From Pseudomonas kitaguniensis (lineage in GTDB: Bacteria; Pseudomonadota; Gammaproteobacteria; Pseudomonadales; Pseudomonadaceae): a DNA stretch of 42,696 nt. The notes beneath the pieces are model-generated. The model made no database searches, was not told the DNA's origin, and saw only the letters and a program-made list of their open reading frames with translations. The position numbers and the translations under genes were made by a program. Location: contig NZ_VUAZ01000071.1 of NCBI RefSeq assembly GCF_009296165.1, positions 1-42,696 of the forward strand, written 5' to 3'. Positions 10,123 to 19,102 of this stretch are shown piece by piece. The stretch's first letter is position 1. Each line of letters opens with the position of its first letter.

Positions 10123-12633
10123 TCAGCTCAGCGGCCAGTGGTGGTGACAGGCTTGGCGAACGGCTTTGGCGCTGCTCAGGTCGAGCAGGCCTTGGCTCAA
10201 TTGCCGGCATTGCGCCGCGTCCAGGTGGCGGACGCGGTCTTTGATTTCGCCGATTTGCGGCGGGCTGACCGACAGCTCGCGCACGCCAAGGCCGATAAGC
10301 ACCGGCGTGGCCAGCGGGTCGGACGCGAGCGCGCCGCATACACCCACCCAACGGCCATGTTTGGCTGCGCCCAGGCAGGTTTGCGCGATCAGTCGCAACA
10401 GCGCCGGGTGCAAGGCATCGACCCGCGCGGCGAGGCCTGCGTGGTCGCGGTCCATGGCCAGGGTGTACTGGGAAAGGTCATTGGTGCCGATCGACAAAAA
10501 GTCTGCGTGCTCAGCCAATTGCTCGGCCATCAGCGCGGCAGCGGGCACTTCGATCATCACGCCCAGTTGCGGGCGTTGGGTCAGTTCCAGCTCTGCGCAC
10601 AACTCATCCAGACGCCGGCGGATCTGCAGCAGTTCGTCGACCTCGCTGACCATCGGCAACAGGATGCGGCAGCGTTCAAGCGGGCGCACGTGCAGCAGCG
10701 CGCGCAGTTGTTGGTCGAGCACATCCGGGCGCACTTGGGCCAGGCGAATGCCGCGCAGGCCCAGCACCGGGTTGGCTTCGACCGGCAGCGGCAAGTAGTC
10801 GAGTTGTTTGTCGCCGCCCACGTCGATGGTGCGGATGATCACCGACGTGTCGCCCATGGCATCCAGCACGGCCTGATAGGCCTGGCGCTGCTCCTGTTCA
10901 TCCGGCGCGGTGCGGCGGTCGACGAAGAGAAATTCTGTGCGCAACAGGCCAACACCTTCCGCGCCGTTTTCAAATGCCACCTCGGCTTCGGCACTGGAGG
11001 CGACATTGGCGGCGACTTCGATGCGCACGCCATCGCAGGTTTGCGCAGGCTGTTGGGCGTGGGCCTGTTGCTGTTGGCGACGCAGCGTTTGCGCCTCGCG
11101 AAGCTGGTGCACTTCGGCGTGGCGCGCCGCGCTGGGTGCAAGTTCCAGGCGGCCGTTGGCAGCATCCAGCACCACGCGTTGGCCGTGTGGCACATCCAGC
11201 AGTTCGGCGCCCAGCGCGACCACGCAGGGCAAGCCTTTGCCGCGCGCGAGGATGGCGACGTGGGAGGTCGCGCCGCCTTCGGCCATGCAGATGCCGGCTG
11301 CGTTTTGCGCACTCAGTTGCATCAGGTCCGAGGGGGTCAGTTCATGCGCGCTGACGATTGCGCCAGCAGGCAGTTCGACGTGCCAGGCTTCACCCAGCAG
11401 CGCACGTAATACACGCTGTTGCAGGTCGCGCAGGTCGTTGGCACGTTCGGCAAACAGTGGCTTGCCCAATGCCAGCAACACCATGCACTGCGCCTGTATC
11501 GCATCGCGCCAGGCGTGGGTGGCGGCGCTGCCGTCTTCGATGGCCGCGGTGGCTGCTTGCAGTAACGCTGGGTCTTCGAGCAGGGCCAGGTGCGCCGCGA
11601 ATATCTCCTCTTCCTCGACCTGCTTGCGCTGCCGGGCATGGTTCAGCGTGGTGCGGATTTCGTCGCGCACTTGCTCAAGCGCTGCGTGCAGCCGTTGCAA
11701 TTGTTCAGCGGCGACGTGGTTGCCAGTGTCGTGCGCCAACTCGATGCCGGTAAGGCGAAACAGCGGCCCGCAGACCAGCCCCGGCGCCGCACACACACCG
11801 TGCAATACCCCGGCTTCGGTATTGACCCGACGTACAGCGACCACAACCGGTGCGTGGTGTTCTTCTTTGATAGCGACCGACAGCGCGGCGACCAACGCCT
11901 GCAACGCGGCCTCGGCATCCTGGCCGCGGCAGCTGACGCGCACCTCGTCGCCTTCGCCAATGCCCAGCCCCATCAAGCCGATCAAACTGTCGCACGCCGC
12001 CGACTTACCGGCGAACTGCAGCTGCGCCTGGCTGCTGAAACCTTGCGCGGTCTTGCGGATTAACGCGGCGGGGCGCGCATGCAGGCCGCCACGGTGAGTA
12101 ATGCGCACGCTGGCGCTGACTTCCGCGACCGAGTTATCCACAGCCGTCCGCATTGTGCTGGTTGAGCGCGCCACAATCTGCAACAACGGCTCGCCAACTT
12201 TCACGGTTTTGCCGGCAATCGGCCGCAGTTCAAAGTCATCGCCATTGGTCAGAATGATCAGGCTGACCAGGCTTTTGCACTGGCGCGCAACGCGGTCCAG
12301 ATCAAACTGCACCAGCGCCTGCCCAGCGCTCACCCGCGCACCTTCCTGCACCAGCACGGTAAACCCTTCGCCCTTCAACTCCACCGTGTCGATGCCCACA
12401 TGCAGCAACACTTCGGCACCGTTTTCGGCGCGAATGCTCAGCGCATGCCCGCTGCGCGCAACCTGCATGATTACCCCGTCACACGGCGCGTGCAGGCAGC
12501 CATTCAGCGGGTCGATGCCGATGCCGTCGCCCAGCGTGCCGCTGGCGAACACTTCATCGGGAACATTGCGCAGGCTCAGCACCGGCCCGCTTAAGGGGGC
12601 GTTGAGGGTCAGTTGATTATTGTTGTTGGACAT
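10123..12633 (-). CDS. nagF: PTS multiphosphoryl protein EIIA-HPr-EI
   Basis: Carries phosphate from PEP to NagE. The 836-residue fusion has a glucose-type EIIA domain (phospho-His78 in LLHVGID), an HPr domain (His185 in GGLHARPAA) and enzyme I (His458 in GGATSHVAILARG, C-terminal PEP site with VGVCGALASDP). One protein thus supplies all soluble PTS steps for NagE. I chose ATG 12633 (MSNNNNQLTL). Other starts are ATG 12648 and a GTG at 12669 directly after the nagB stop. The gene sits in the middle of the nag operon. Confidence 0.94.
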   Translation of the reverse strand: MSNNNNQLTLNAPLSGPVLSLRNVPDEVFASGTLGDGIGIDPLNGCLHAPCDGVIMQVARSGHALSIRAENGAEVLLHVGIDTVELKGEGFTVLVQEGARVSAGQALVQFDLDRVARQCKSLVSLIILTNGDDFELRPIAGKTVKVGEPLLQIVARSTSTMRTAVDNSVAEVSASVRITHRGGLHARPAALIRKTAQGFSSQAQLQFAGKSAACDSLIGLMGLGIGEGDEVRVSCRGQDAEAALQALVAALSVAIKEEHHAPVVVAVRRVNTEAGVLHGVCAAPGLVCGPLFRLTGIELAHDTGNHVAAEQLQRLHAALEQVRDEIRTTLNHARQRKQVEEEEIFAAHLALLEDPALLQAATAAIEDGSAATHAWRDAIQAQCMVLLALGKPLFAERANDLRDLQQRVLRALLGEAWHVELPAGAIVSAHELTPSDLMQLSAQNAAGICMAEGGATSHVAILARGKGLPCVVALGAELLDVPHGQRVVLDAANGRLELAPSAARHAEVHQLREAQTLRRQQQQAHAQQPAQTCDGVRIEVAANVASSAEAEVAFENGAEGVGLLRTEFLFVDRRTAPDEQEQRQAYQAVLDAMGDTSVIIRTIDVGGDKQLDYLPLPVEANPVLGLRGIRLAQVRPDVLDQQLRALLHVRPLERCRILLPMVSEVDELLQIRRRLDELCAELELTQRPQLGVMIEVPAAALMAEQLAEHADFLSIGTNDLSQYTLAMDRDHAGLAARVDALHPALLRLIAQTCLGAAKHGRWVGVCGALASDPLATPVLIGLGVRELSVSPPQIGEIKDRVRHLDAAQCRQLSQGLLDLSSAKAVRQACHHHWPLS

Positions 12634-12669
12634 GGGCACGGTACTCATCAGGAAAACGCTGCAAACCAC

Positions 12670-13692
12670 TCAGTGAGTGCGGGTAACTTTGCTCAGGTGA
12701 CGCGGCTGGTCCGGGTCCATGCCCCGAGCGACTGCCAGGCCTGCGGCCATCACGTAAAAACTCTGGATCGCCAGGATCGGGTCCAGGCTTGGGTGTTCGG
12801 CGCGGCTCAGGGTCAGGTCGCGCTCGGCAATGTCGTCTGGCGCGGCCAGCAACACGCGGGCGCCGCGCAGGCGCATATCGGCGGCCAGGCTCAACAGGCC
12901 AGCTTGCTCGGCGCCGCGTGGGGCGAACACCAGCAACGGGTAGTTTTCGTCGATCAACGCCATCGGCCCGTGGCGCACTTCGGCGCTGCTGAAGGCTTCG
13001 GCCTGGATCGCCGAGGTTTCCTTGAGCTTGAGCGCTGCTTCCTGGGCGATGGCAAAGCCTGCGCCACGGCCGATCACCATCAATTGCTGACAGCCGCGCA
13101 GGGCCTCGATGGCATTGCTCCAGTCTTGCTTGGCGGCTGCGCGCAACTCATCGGGCAGCGCGCGGCAGGCCTGCAACACATCAGCCTCCTGGTTCCAGTG
13201 GCCGATCAACTGCGCGCTGGCGCTGAGGGTGGCGATAAAACTTTTGGTCGCGGCCACGCTGAGTTCCGGCCCGGCGCACAGCGGCACGTGGTATTCGCAG
13301 GCGGCTTGCAGTGGCGAGTCTTCGGCGTTGACCAGCGAAATGCTCAAGGCCCCGCGTTTGCGCAGCAGGCGCAAGCTGTCGACCAGGTCCGGGCTTTGCC
13401 CCGACTGGGAGAACCCGAACGCCACCTGGCCGCTGACCTTCAGCGGCGCTTGCAACAAGGTCACTACCGACATCGGCAACGACGCCACCGGAATGCCCAC
13501 GTGTTGCATGGCCAAGTAGGCGAAGTAGCTGGCGGCATGGTCGGAGCTGCCGCGCGCGATGGTCATCGCCACCTGTGGCGGTTGATGGCGCAGGCGAGCG
13601 GCCACGGCTTCCAGCAGCGGGTCGAGGCGTTGCAGTTGCGCGGCCACGGCGTCACCGGAGGCCAGTGCCTCTTCAAGCATTTTTGAAGTCAA
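12670..13692 (-). CDS. nagB: SIS-domain glucosamine-6-phosphate deaminase (NagB-II)
   Basis: Probably converts glucosamine-6-P to fructose-6-P and ammonia. The 340-residue protein has two SIS sugar-isomerase domains like the C-terminal half of GlmS (RGSSDHAASYFAYLA, FSQSGQSPDLVDSL, KETSAIQAEAFSSAEVRHGPMAL) but no glutaminase domain. This is the NagB-II type, not the classic NagB fold. The start used is TTG at 13692, preceded by GGAG six bases upstream; ATG 13680 has no well-spaced ribosome site. It overlaps the end of nagA by 20 bases, suggesting translational coupling. The operon context supports the deaminase role over an aminotransferase role. Confidence 0.88.
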   Translation of the reverse strand: MTSKMLEEALASGDAVAAQLQRLDPLLEAVAARLRHQPPQVAMTIARGSSDHAASYFAYLAMQHVGIPVASLPMSVVTLLQAPLKVSGQVAFGFSQSGQSPDLVDSLRLLRKRGALSISLVNAEDSPLQAACEYHVPLCAGPELSVAATKSFIATLSASAQLIGHWNQEADVLQACRALPDELRAAAKQDWSNAIEALRGCQQLMVIGRGAGFAIAQEAALKLKETSAIQAEAFSSAEVRHGPMALIDENYPLLVFAPRGAEQAGLLSLAADMRLRGARVLLAAPDDIAERDLTLSRAEHPSLDPILAIQSFYVMAAGLAVARGMDPDQPRHLSKVTRTH

Positions 13693-14779
13693 TGGTTTCT
13701 CCTTCGACCATTACGTCGGTGAGGTGCAGGGAGCGGTCCATGCGCACGCAGTCGGCAAAGCTGCCGGGTTGCAGGCGCCCGCGTTCTGGCAGGCCCAGGT
13801 AGTCCGCAGGGAATTGCGACAGGCGTTGTGAGGCTTCGCTGATCGGCAGGCCGATTTTCACCAGGTTGCGCAGCGCCTGGTCCATGGTCAGGGTGCTGCC
13901 GGCCAAAGTACCGTCGGCCAGGCGCACACCGCCCAGGCATTTGGTCACCGTGTGGCTGCCCAGCTTGTATTCGCCATCGGGCATGCCGGCGGCGGCGGTG
14001 GAGTCGGTTACGCAGTACAGGCAAGGGATCGAGCGCAGCGCCACGCGCATGGCGCCGGGGTGCACGTGGAGTAAATCCGGGATCAGTTCTGCGTACGTGG
14101 CGTGGGCCAGGGCGGCGCCGACGATGCCGGGTTCGCGGTGGTGCAGCGGGCTCATGGCGTTGTACAAATGCGTAAAACTGGTGGCGCCGGCGGCGAGGGC
14201 GGCGACGCCTTCTTCATAGCTGCCCAAGGTATGGCCGATTTGCATGCGCACGCCGCGCTGGCTGCACGCGCGGATCAGCGCGTCGTGGCCGGCGATTTCC
14301 GGGGCGATGGTGATCACCCGGATCGGTGCCAGGCGCAGGTAGTCTTCGACTTCGGCCAGCAACGCGGTGTGCGCAAAGTTGGGTTGTGCGCCGAGTTTTC
14401 CAGGGTTGATGTAGGGCCCTTCAAGGTGCACACCGAGTACACGCGCGCTGCCGCTCGGGCGATGCTCACAGAAGCTGCCGAGTTGGCCGAGCACGCGGGA
14501 AATTTCGTCGACCGGCGCGGTCATGGTCGTGGCCAACAGCGAGGTCGTGCCAAAACGCACGTGGGTGCGGGTGATGGTTTCGAAGGCGCCAGCGCCCTCC
14601 ATGATGTCTTTGCCGCCACCGCCGTGTACGTGCAGGTCAATAAAGCCTGGCAGCAGGTACGGCAGGTCATTGTCAGCCGGGTCGCACGGCGTGCCTTCGG
14701 TGGCGACCACTTTGCCGTGTGCGTGGACCAGGCGGCCACGAATCCAGCCTTGAGGCGTGAGGATATTGTCTTCGGACAT
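13673..14779 (-). CDS. nagA: N-acetylglucosamine-6-phosphate deacetylase
   Basis: Removes acetate from GlcNAc-6-P, the first step after uptake. The 368-residue amidohydrolase shows the expected metal and active-site residues: HVH at 50-52, Glu120 in HLEGPYINP, His183 in IGHT, His204 in FTHLYNAM and Asp259 in VTDSTAAAG. The start at 14779 is an ATG; the frame also allows an upstream TTG at 14803. It lies 54 bases after nagR and overlaps nagB. Confidence 0.95.
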   Translation of the reverse strand: MSEDNILTPQGWIRGRLVHAHGKVVATEGTPCDPADNDLPYLLPGFIDLHVHGGGGKDIMEGAGAFETITRTHVRFGTTSLLATTMTAPVDEISRVLGQLGSFCEHRPSGSARVLGVHLEGPYINPGKLGAQPNFAHTALLAEVEDYLRLAPIRVITIAPEIAGHDALIRACSQRGVRMQIGHTLGSYEEGVAALAAGATSFTHLYNAMSPLHHREPGIVGAALAHATYAELIPDLLHVHPGAMRVALRSIPCLYCVTDSTAAAGMPDGEYKLGSHTVTKCLGGVRLADGTLAGSTLTMDQALRNLVKIGLPISEASQRLSQFPADYLGLPERGRLQPGSFADCVRMDRSLHLTDVMVEGETIDFKNA

Positions 14780-14833
14780 GGGGCAGTTCTCTAAGTCTGG
14801 CAATGGGCGGCAACGGCCTGTTGACGCGGCGTT

Positions 14834-15568
14834 CTAACGTCGAAGCTCTGCGACAAAGTCGTAGTAGTCGTTGCGGCAGTAGGTGTCGGTGATTTCAATC
14901 GGCGTGTTGTCGGCGGTGTAGCCGACCCGAGTCATCAGCAGCATGGCGGTGCCGGGGGCAATGCCCACCAGCGTGGCGAACTCATCCGAGGCATTGATCG
15001 CCTGGATATGTTGCAGGGCACGCACGATGGGCTTGCCGATGCCGTCGAGGTATTCGTAAAGCGAATTGCCGATGGCCTGTGGATGCGGCAGCACCGAGGC
15101 GGGCATCGCGGTCATTTCAATCGCCATCACCGTGTCGTCGGCTTTACGCAGGCGTTTAAGCCGCGCGACTTTGTCGGTGGGCGACAGCGCGAGGCGGATC
15201 AGCTCTTCATGGGTCGGCTGGGTGATGTCGCGCTCCAGCCACTGTGAGCTGGGCACAAACCCCTTGAGCCGGAGCATTTCGCTAAACCCCGAGAGGCGTG
15301 ACAGCGGTTGTTCCAGGCGTGGCGTGATGAACGTGCCGGAGCCTTGGCTGCGGCGGATCAGGCCTTGCGCAAACAACACTTCCAGCGCTTTGCGGGCGGT
15401 GACCCGCGAGAGGCTCAACTGCTCGCTGAGGACGCGTTCGGACGGCAACGCCTGCTCGGATTTCCACTGGCCGGCATGGATCGCAGCTTCGAGGTTGCGC
15501 GCCAATTGCAGGTACAGCGGCGTCGATTGTTTGTCGTCGGGGCGCAGCGCCAATATGGGGTTCATCAT
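14834..15568 (-). CDS. nagR: GntR/HutC-family regulator of the nag genes
   Basis: Likely repressor of GlcNAc use. The product is about 244 residues. The N-terminal winged helix runs over about 10-80 (STPLYLQLARNLEAAIHAG, then LSEQLSLSRVTARKALEVL and GLIRRSQGSGTFI), and the rest is a UTRA ligand domain that in this family senses GlcN-6-P or GlcNAc-6-P. Two ATGs stand side by side (15568 and 15565); both are in range of GGAAACC. It is the first gene of the nag unit on the same strand, so it would regulate itself. TGGTATT repeats lie directly upstream. Confidence 0.88.
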   Translation of the reverse strand: MMNPILALRPDDKQSTPLYLQLARNLEAAIHAGQWKSEQALPSERVLSEQLSLSRVTARKALEVLFAQGLIRRSQGSGTFITPRLEQPLSRLSGFSEMLRLKGFVPSSQWLERDITQPTHEELIRLALSPTDKVARLKRLRKADDTVMAIEMTAMPASVLPHPQAIGNSLYEYLDGIGKPIVRALQHIQAINASDEFATLVGIAPGTAMLLMTRVGYTADNTPIEITDTYCRNDYYDFVAELRR

Positions 15569-15622
15569 TAAGGTTTCCGACGCCGTTATTAGAGTGTTGT
15601 CGCTCGGTAATGGCTGGAAACT

Positions 15623-15640
15623 AATACCACTTAAATACCA
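15623..15640 (-). promoter_or_regulatory. Candidate NagR operator, paired TGGTATT
   Basis: On the minus strand TGGTATT occurs twice, at 15640-15634 and 15629-15623, spaced 11 bases start to start, about one helical turn. It lies 55-72 bases before nagR. The HutC subgroup of GntR regulators binds TGGTAT-like half-sites, usually inverted. Here they are direct, which is why the call is tentative. Confidence 0.5.
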
Positions 15641-15705
15641 TGTCAATGCTGCAAAAACGGTGCAGGCAATGGTTTATAGGCACTTTATGGGTGCGTGGTG
15701 GCCAG

Positions 15706-15766
15706 TGGTATTAGAGAGGTCTTTGGCGCGCGCAGAAGTGTGCCGCCCGCGCAGTGAACTGGTATT
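15706..15766 (+). promoter_or_regulatory. Two more TGGTATT elements upstream of nagR
   Basis: TGGTATT recurs at 15706-15712 and 15760-15766, now on the plus strand and so opposed to the pair at 15623-15640. Four copies in about 145 bases is more than expected by chance and suggests a looped or multi-site operator. The rest of the gap between nagR and the L,D-transpeptidase shows nothing else. Confidence 0.4.
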
Positions 15767-15827
15767 CACCGGCAGGCAGTCGTGAGGGCGGGAAATATTT
15801 TTGAAATTTATTACCGGCGGTCAGCGA

Positions 15828-16331
15828 TCAAGGCCGAATCTCGATCATCGTGCCGTCCTTGACCAGGTTCCACACTTCGCGCATGTCCACGTTGCGCATG
15901 CCGATGCAGCCGTCGGTCCAGTCCAGCGTATGGAACCACTGTTCCGGGTATTCCTCGGTGTCGGGGGTGCCGTGAATCATGATCATGCTGCCCGGTTTAA
16001 CACCCTCGCGGCGCGCGCGGGCGGCGTCACTGATGTTCGGGTAAGAGATGTGCATGGCGAGGTTGTAGCGGTCGCTGTTTTTACGCCAGTCGATCCAGTA
16101 AAAGCCCTCCGGCGTGCGGCGGTCGCCTTCAAACAGCTTGGCGCCCTTGGGGTTTTTGCCCAGGGAAATGCGATAAGTCTTGAGCGGTTTGCCGTCGTTG
16201 ATCAGTTGTAACTGGTGGGCAGACTTGAGCACCAGAATTTTCTCGACAGGTTTGCCGCCGATGATTTCCACCGAGGAGGCCGACGACAGGGTAGCGAACG
16301 ACAGGCAGATAAGAGCGAGCAACCAACGCAT
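15828..16331 (-). CDS. L,D-transpeptidase (YafK-like YkuD domain), exported
   Basis: A 167-residue periplasmic protein with signal peptide MRWLLALICLSFATLSSASS. The YkuD fold is recognisable, with His120 in MIMIHGTPD and the likely catalytic Cys142 in DWTDGCIGMRN, about 22 residues apart as in the family. YkuD enzymes make 3-3 crosslinks in peptidoglycan, attach proteins to it, or (in some YafK/DpaA members) cut such links; which one applies here cannot be told. A single-domain form, with no LysM or other binding domain. Confidence 0.87.
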   Translation of the reverse strand: MRWLLALICLSFATLSSASSVEIIGGKPVEKILVLKSAHQLQLINDGKPLKTYRISLGKNPKGAKLFEGDRRTPEGFYWIDWRKNSDRYNLAMHISYPNISDAARARREGVKPGSMIMIHGTPDTEEYPEQWFHTLDWTDGCIGMRNVDMREVWNLVKDGTMIEIRP

Positions 16332-16370
16332 TAAAACGTTTTCCCTTTTAAAAGGTGCGGCCTGGAGTTG

Positions 16371-16919
16371 TTATTTGGCCGACCGCGTCATCGGCGGCAC
16401 CGACTCGCTGCGCACCGGGAACGCTTGTTGCCGACGGTCAGCGAAGAAGCATTCTAAGGTACGCCCGACCGTGCGGAAAGCCAGCTCGGACCAAGGGATG
16501 GAAGCTTCATCGAACAGTTGCACTTCAAGGCTTTCGGGGCCTGCGGCAAAGTCCAGGTCGACCAGCTCGGCGCGGTAGAAAATATGCACCTGGCTGATGT
16601 GCGGCACGTTGATCAAGGTGTACAGGCTCAGGTTGCGCACGCGAGCGCAGGCTTCTTCCAGGGTTTCGCGTTCGGCGGCTTGTTCCACGGTCTCGCCGTT
16701 TTCCATGAAGCCTGCGGGCAGGGTCCAGAAACCCAGGCGCGGCTCGATGGCGCGGCGGCACAGCAGCACTTTATCGCCCCACACCGGCAGCGTACCGGCA
16801 ACGATATTGGGGTTCTGATAGTGAATGGTCGAGCAGTGGTCGCACACAAAGCGCAGGCGCGAGTCGCCTTCGGGAATGCGTTGGGTCACCGGTTTACCGC
16901 ACTGGCTGCAGAAGTTCAT
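16371..16919 (-). CDS. Nudix hydrolase with N-terminal zinc ribbon
   Basis: A 182-residue cytoplasmic hydrolase of a nucleoside diphosphate linked to X. The N-terminal CxxC pairs (C4/C7 and C26/C29) form a zinc ribbon like that of NudC. The Nudix box covers 70-92 (GFMENGETVEQAAERETLEEACA); REXXEE is intact, but the usual Gly near its end is Cys91. The protein is shorter than NADH pyrophosphatase NudC and lacks its SQPWPFPxS motif, so the substrate is open. The ATG at 16919 has AGGA well placed upstream. Confidence 0.85.
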   Translation of the reverse strand: MNFCSQCGKPVTQRIPEGDSRLRFVCDHCSTIHYQNPNIVAGTLPVWGDKVLLCRRAIEPRLGFWTLPAGFMENGETVEQAAERETLEEACARVRNLSLYTLINVPHISQVHIFYRAELVDLDFAAGPESLEVQLFDEASIPWSELAFRTVGRTLECFFADRRQQAFPVRSESVPPMTRSAK

Positions 16920-17066
16920 GCTGGGGTTCCTGAAGAGTGGGCACATCTTGGCTTGGTGCCAGGCTTTACTGCAAGTTGTGGTTTAACGACAGGCAGCGGG
17001 TTTTGGGGTTGGGCGCCCGCACGCTTTGGTGCATGATGCAAGGTAGCCAACAGACCGAGATGACTC

Positions 17067-17669
17067 ATGCTGGACGAGCTCCTTCGCCGGGTAAGCAACC
17101 ATACCCCGCACACTCTCGAAACCGACGGGCGCTTCCCCGAGGCTGCCGTGTTGGTGCCGATTACCCGCAGTGATGAACCTGAGCTGATCCTGACCCTGCG
17201 CGCCAGCGGCCTGTCGACCCACGGCGGCGAAGTGGCGTTCCCTGGCGGGCGCCGCGACCCTGAAGACCCCGACCTGATCTTTACCGCGCTGCGTGAGGCG
17301 CAGGAAGAAATCGGCCTGCCGCCGGGGCTGGTGGAAGTGATCGGCCCGTTAAGCCCGCTGATTTCATTGCATGGCATTCGTGTCACGCCTTTTGTCGGCG
17401 TCATCCCGGACTACGTCGAATACCTGGCCAACGACGCCGAAATCGCCGCGGTGTTCAGCGTGCCGCTGGAGTTTTTTCGCCAGGACCCGCGTGAACACAC
17501 CCACCGCATCGATTACCAGGGCCGCAGTTGGTACGTGCCCAGCTATCGCTTCGGCGAATATAAAATTTGGGGCCTGACGGCGATCATGATTGTCGAGCTG
17601 ATCAACCTGCTGTATGACGATGCCCACATCAGCCTGCACCAACCGCCCAAGAGCTTCATCACTACCTAA
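17067..17669 (+). CDS. CoA pyrophosphatase-type Nudix hydrolase
   Basis: A 200-residue NudL/YeaB-type enzyme expected to split CoA or its derivatives into phosphopantetheine and 3',5'-ADP. The NuCoA motif appears as LTLRASGLSTHGGEVAFPGG (42-61) and runs into the Nudix box with REAQEEIGL at 76-84. It is divergent from the other Nudix gene across 147 bases in which I see nothing else, and 35 bases ahead of the gamma-carbonic anhydrase gene on the same strand. Confidence 0.9.
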   Translation: MLDELLRRVSNHTPHTLETDGRFPEAAVLVPITRSDEPELILTLRASGLSTHGGEVAFPGGRRDPEDPDLIFTALREAQEEIGLPPGLVEVIGPLSPLISLHGIRVTPFVGVIPDYVEYLANDAEIAAVFSVPLEFFRQDPREHTHRIDYQGRSWYVPSYRFGEYKIWGLTAIMIVELINLLYDDAHISLHQPPKSFITT

Positions 17670-17704
17670 GCCATCGTTTGAATGGCGCGCCGTGAGGAAA
17701 CACC

Positions 17705-18229
17705 ATGAAATACCGCTTGGGCGACGCCCGCGTAGAGACTCATCCACACAGCTGGGTGGCCCCGAATGCCACGCTGGTGGGCAAGGTCAAGCTTGAGGAG
17801 GGCGCCAACGTGTGGTTCAACGCGGTATTGCGTGGCGATAACGAACTGATCCTGATCGGCAAGAACAGCAACGTGCAGGATGGCAGCGTGATGCACACCG
17901 ACATGGGCTACCCGCTGACGCTGGGCACCGGCGTGACGATTGGCCATAACGCCATGCTGCATGGCTGCACCGTCGGCGACTACAGCCTGATCGGCATCAA
18001 CGCGGTAATCCTCAATGGCGCCAGGATCGGCAAGCACTGCATCATCGGCGCCAATTCGCTGATCGGCGAGGGCAAAGAAATTCCCGACGGTTCTTTGGTG
18101 ATGGGCTCGCCGGGCAAAGTTGTGCGTGAGCTGACCGAAGCGCAAAAACGCATGCTCGAAGCCAGCGCCGCGCACTATGTACACAACGCGCAGCGCTATG
18201 CGCGTGACCTGGTTGAGCAGGAACAATGA
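17705..18229 (+). CDS. Gamma-carbonic anhydrase family protein
   Basis: A 174-residue left-handed beta-helix protein of the YrdA/PaaY/gamma-CA family, built of hexapeptide repeats ([49 protein letters not shown]). The three zinc ligands are in place: His64, His81 and His86. Carbonic anhydrase activity varies in the family, so it is not certain. GAGG precedes the ATG. Its stop overlaps the start of the DUF1289 gene (ATGA), so the two are coupled. Confidence 0.92.
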   Translation: MKYRLGDARVETHPHSWVAPNATLVGKVKLEEGANVWFNAVLRGDNELILIGKNSNVQDGSVMHTDMGYPLTLGTGVTIGHNAMLHGCTVGDYSLIGINAVILNGARIGKHCIIGANSLIGEGKEIPDGSLVMGSPGKVVRELTEAQKRMLEASAAHYVHNAQRYARDLVEQEQ

Positions 18230-18441
18230 ACCCGACCGAACGCCCCGTCGCCTCGCCGTGCGTGAGCATTTGCGCGCTGGATGATGACGATATTTGTACG
18301 GGCTGCCAGCGTAGTGTGGAGGAGATCACGCGTTGGAGCCGCATGGACAATGCCGAGCGCCGGGTGGTGCTGGGGTTGTGCCATGAGCGGGCGTTGGCGA
18401 GCGGGTTGGTGTGGATGATGCCGGGTAAATCCGGCGCCTGA
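18226..18441 (+). CDS. DUF1289 protein, small four-cysteine
   Basis: A 71-residue protein with the DUF1289 core [28 protein letters not shown]. The cysteine pattern (C-x3-C...C-x2-C) suggests a metal-binding knuckle. The function is unknown to me. It is coupled by a 4-base overlap to the carbonic anhydrase-like gene. Confidence 0.88.
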   Translation: MNPTERPVASPCVSICALDDDDICTGCQRSVEEITRWSRMDNAERRVVLGLCHERALASGLVWMMPGKSGA

Positions 18442-18450
18442 CAGACCGCT

Positions 18451-18494
18451 ATCGCGAGCAAGCCCGCTCCTGTGGGAGGGGGCTTGCTCGCGAT
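18451..18494. repeat. Compact REP palindrome
   Basis: ATCGCGAGCAAGCCCGCTCC is directly followed by TGTGGGAGGGGGCTTGCTCGCGAT. It is two inverted REPs with almost no spacer, a long perfect-looking hairpin 10 bases after the DUF1289 stop. Confidence 0.85.
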
Positions 18495-18565
18495 GAGGCC
18501 CCTGAAGACGACATATTCAGAAATGTGAAGTACCCTAGCCGGCTTGTTCACAGGTCCCGTCCGCC

Positions 18566-19033
18566 ATGCTCTTCCTGATCGCTTACATCAGCAGTGTCGT
18601 GCTGATCAACTTCGCTTTTTCCACCGCCCCGCACCTGGATGTGATCTGGTCCGCGTGGGGCGGCCTGGTATTTATCTTGCGCGACATGGTGCAAACGCGC
18701 TTCGGCCATGGCGCGATCATCGCCATGTTGGCCGCGCTGGCGCTGTCGTACATCACCTCCGACCCGTCCATCGCGCTGGCCAGCGCCACCGCGTTCGGCG
18801 TGTCGGAGTGCATCGATTGGCTGGTGTTCAGCATCACCAAACGCCCGCTGCATGACCGCCTGTGGATAAGTTCGGCGCTGAGCATTCCTATCGATACCTT
18901 TATCTTTTTCGGCCTGATCGGCGCGCTGACGCCAGCGGTGGCAGGCACTGCATTGGTGTCCAAATTCGCCGGCGTGACGGTGGTGTGGCTGATCATGGCC
19001 TGGCGTATCCGCCAGCGCGCCGTCGCCAACTAA
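18566..19033 (+). CDS. VUT-family (vitamin-uptake-like) membrane protein
   Basis: A 155-residue inner-membrane protein with about five hydrophobic segments and the VUT/YhhQ-like blocks SAWGGLVFILRDMVQ, ALASATAFGVSECIDWLVFSI and DRLWISSALSIPIDTFIFFGLIG. Larger YhhQ members import the queuosine precursors preQ0/preQ1. This shorter form may do the same, but the substrate is not shown by sequence. I looked for a preQ1-type aptamer upstream and did not find one. Confidence 0.78.
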   Translation: MLFLIAYISSVVLINFAFSTAPHLDVIWSAWGGLVFILRDMVQTRFGHGAIIAMLAALALSYITSDPSIALASATAFGVSECIDWLVFSITKRPLHDRLWISSALSIPIDTFIFFGLIGALTPAVAGTALVSKFAGVTVVWLIMAWRIRQRAVAN

Positions 19034-19040
19034 GGCCAAT

Positions 19041-19059
19041 TTTTACAGTTCATGTAAAA
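19041..19059 (+). promoter_or_regulatory. Palindrome upstream of purT
   Basis: TTTTAC-N7-GTAAAA lies 44 bases before the purT start, right after the VUT gene stop. It could be an operator, or a -10 region (TAAAAT at 19055-19060). No named regulator is supported. Confidence 0.3.
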
Positions 19060-19102
19060 TGCCGGCCTTTCTCCCCATGATCCGCTCCCCTGAGGACCTG
19101 AG

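Noticed and set aside
18495..18565. Possible preQ1 riboswitch before the VUT transporter gene
   Set aside because: No match to the preQ1 aptamer core or its A-rich tail could be found.
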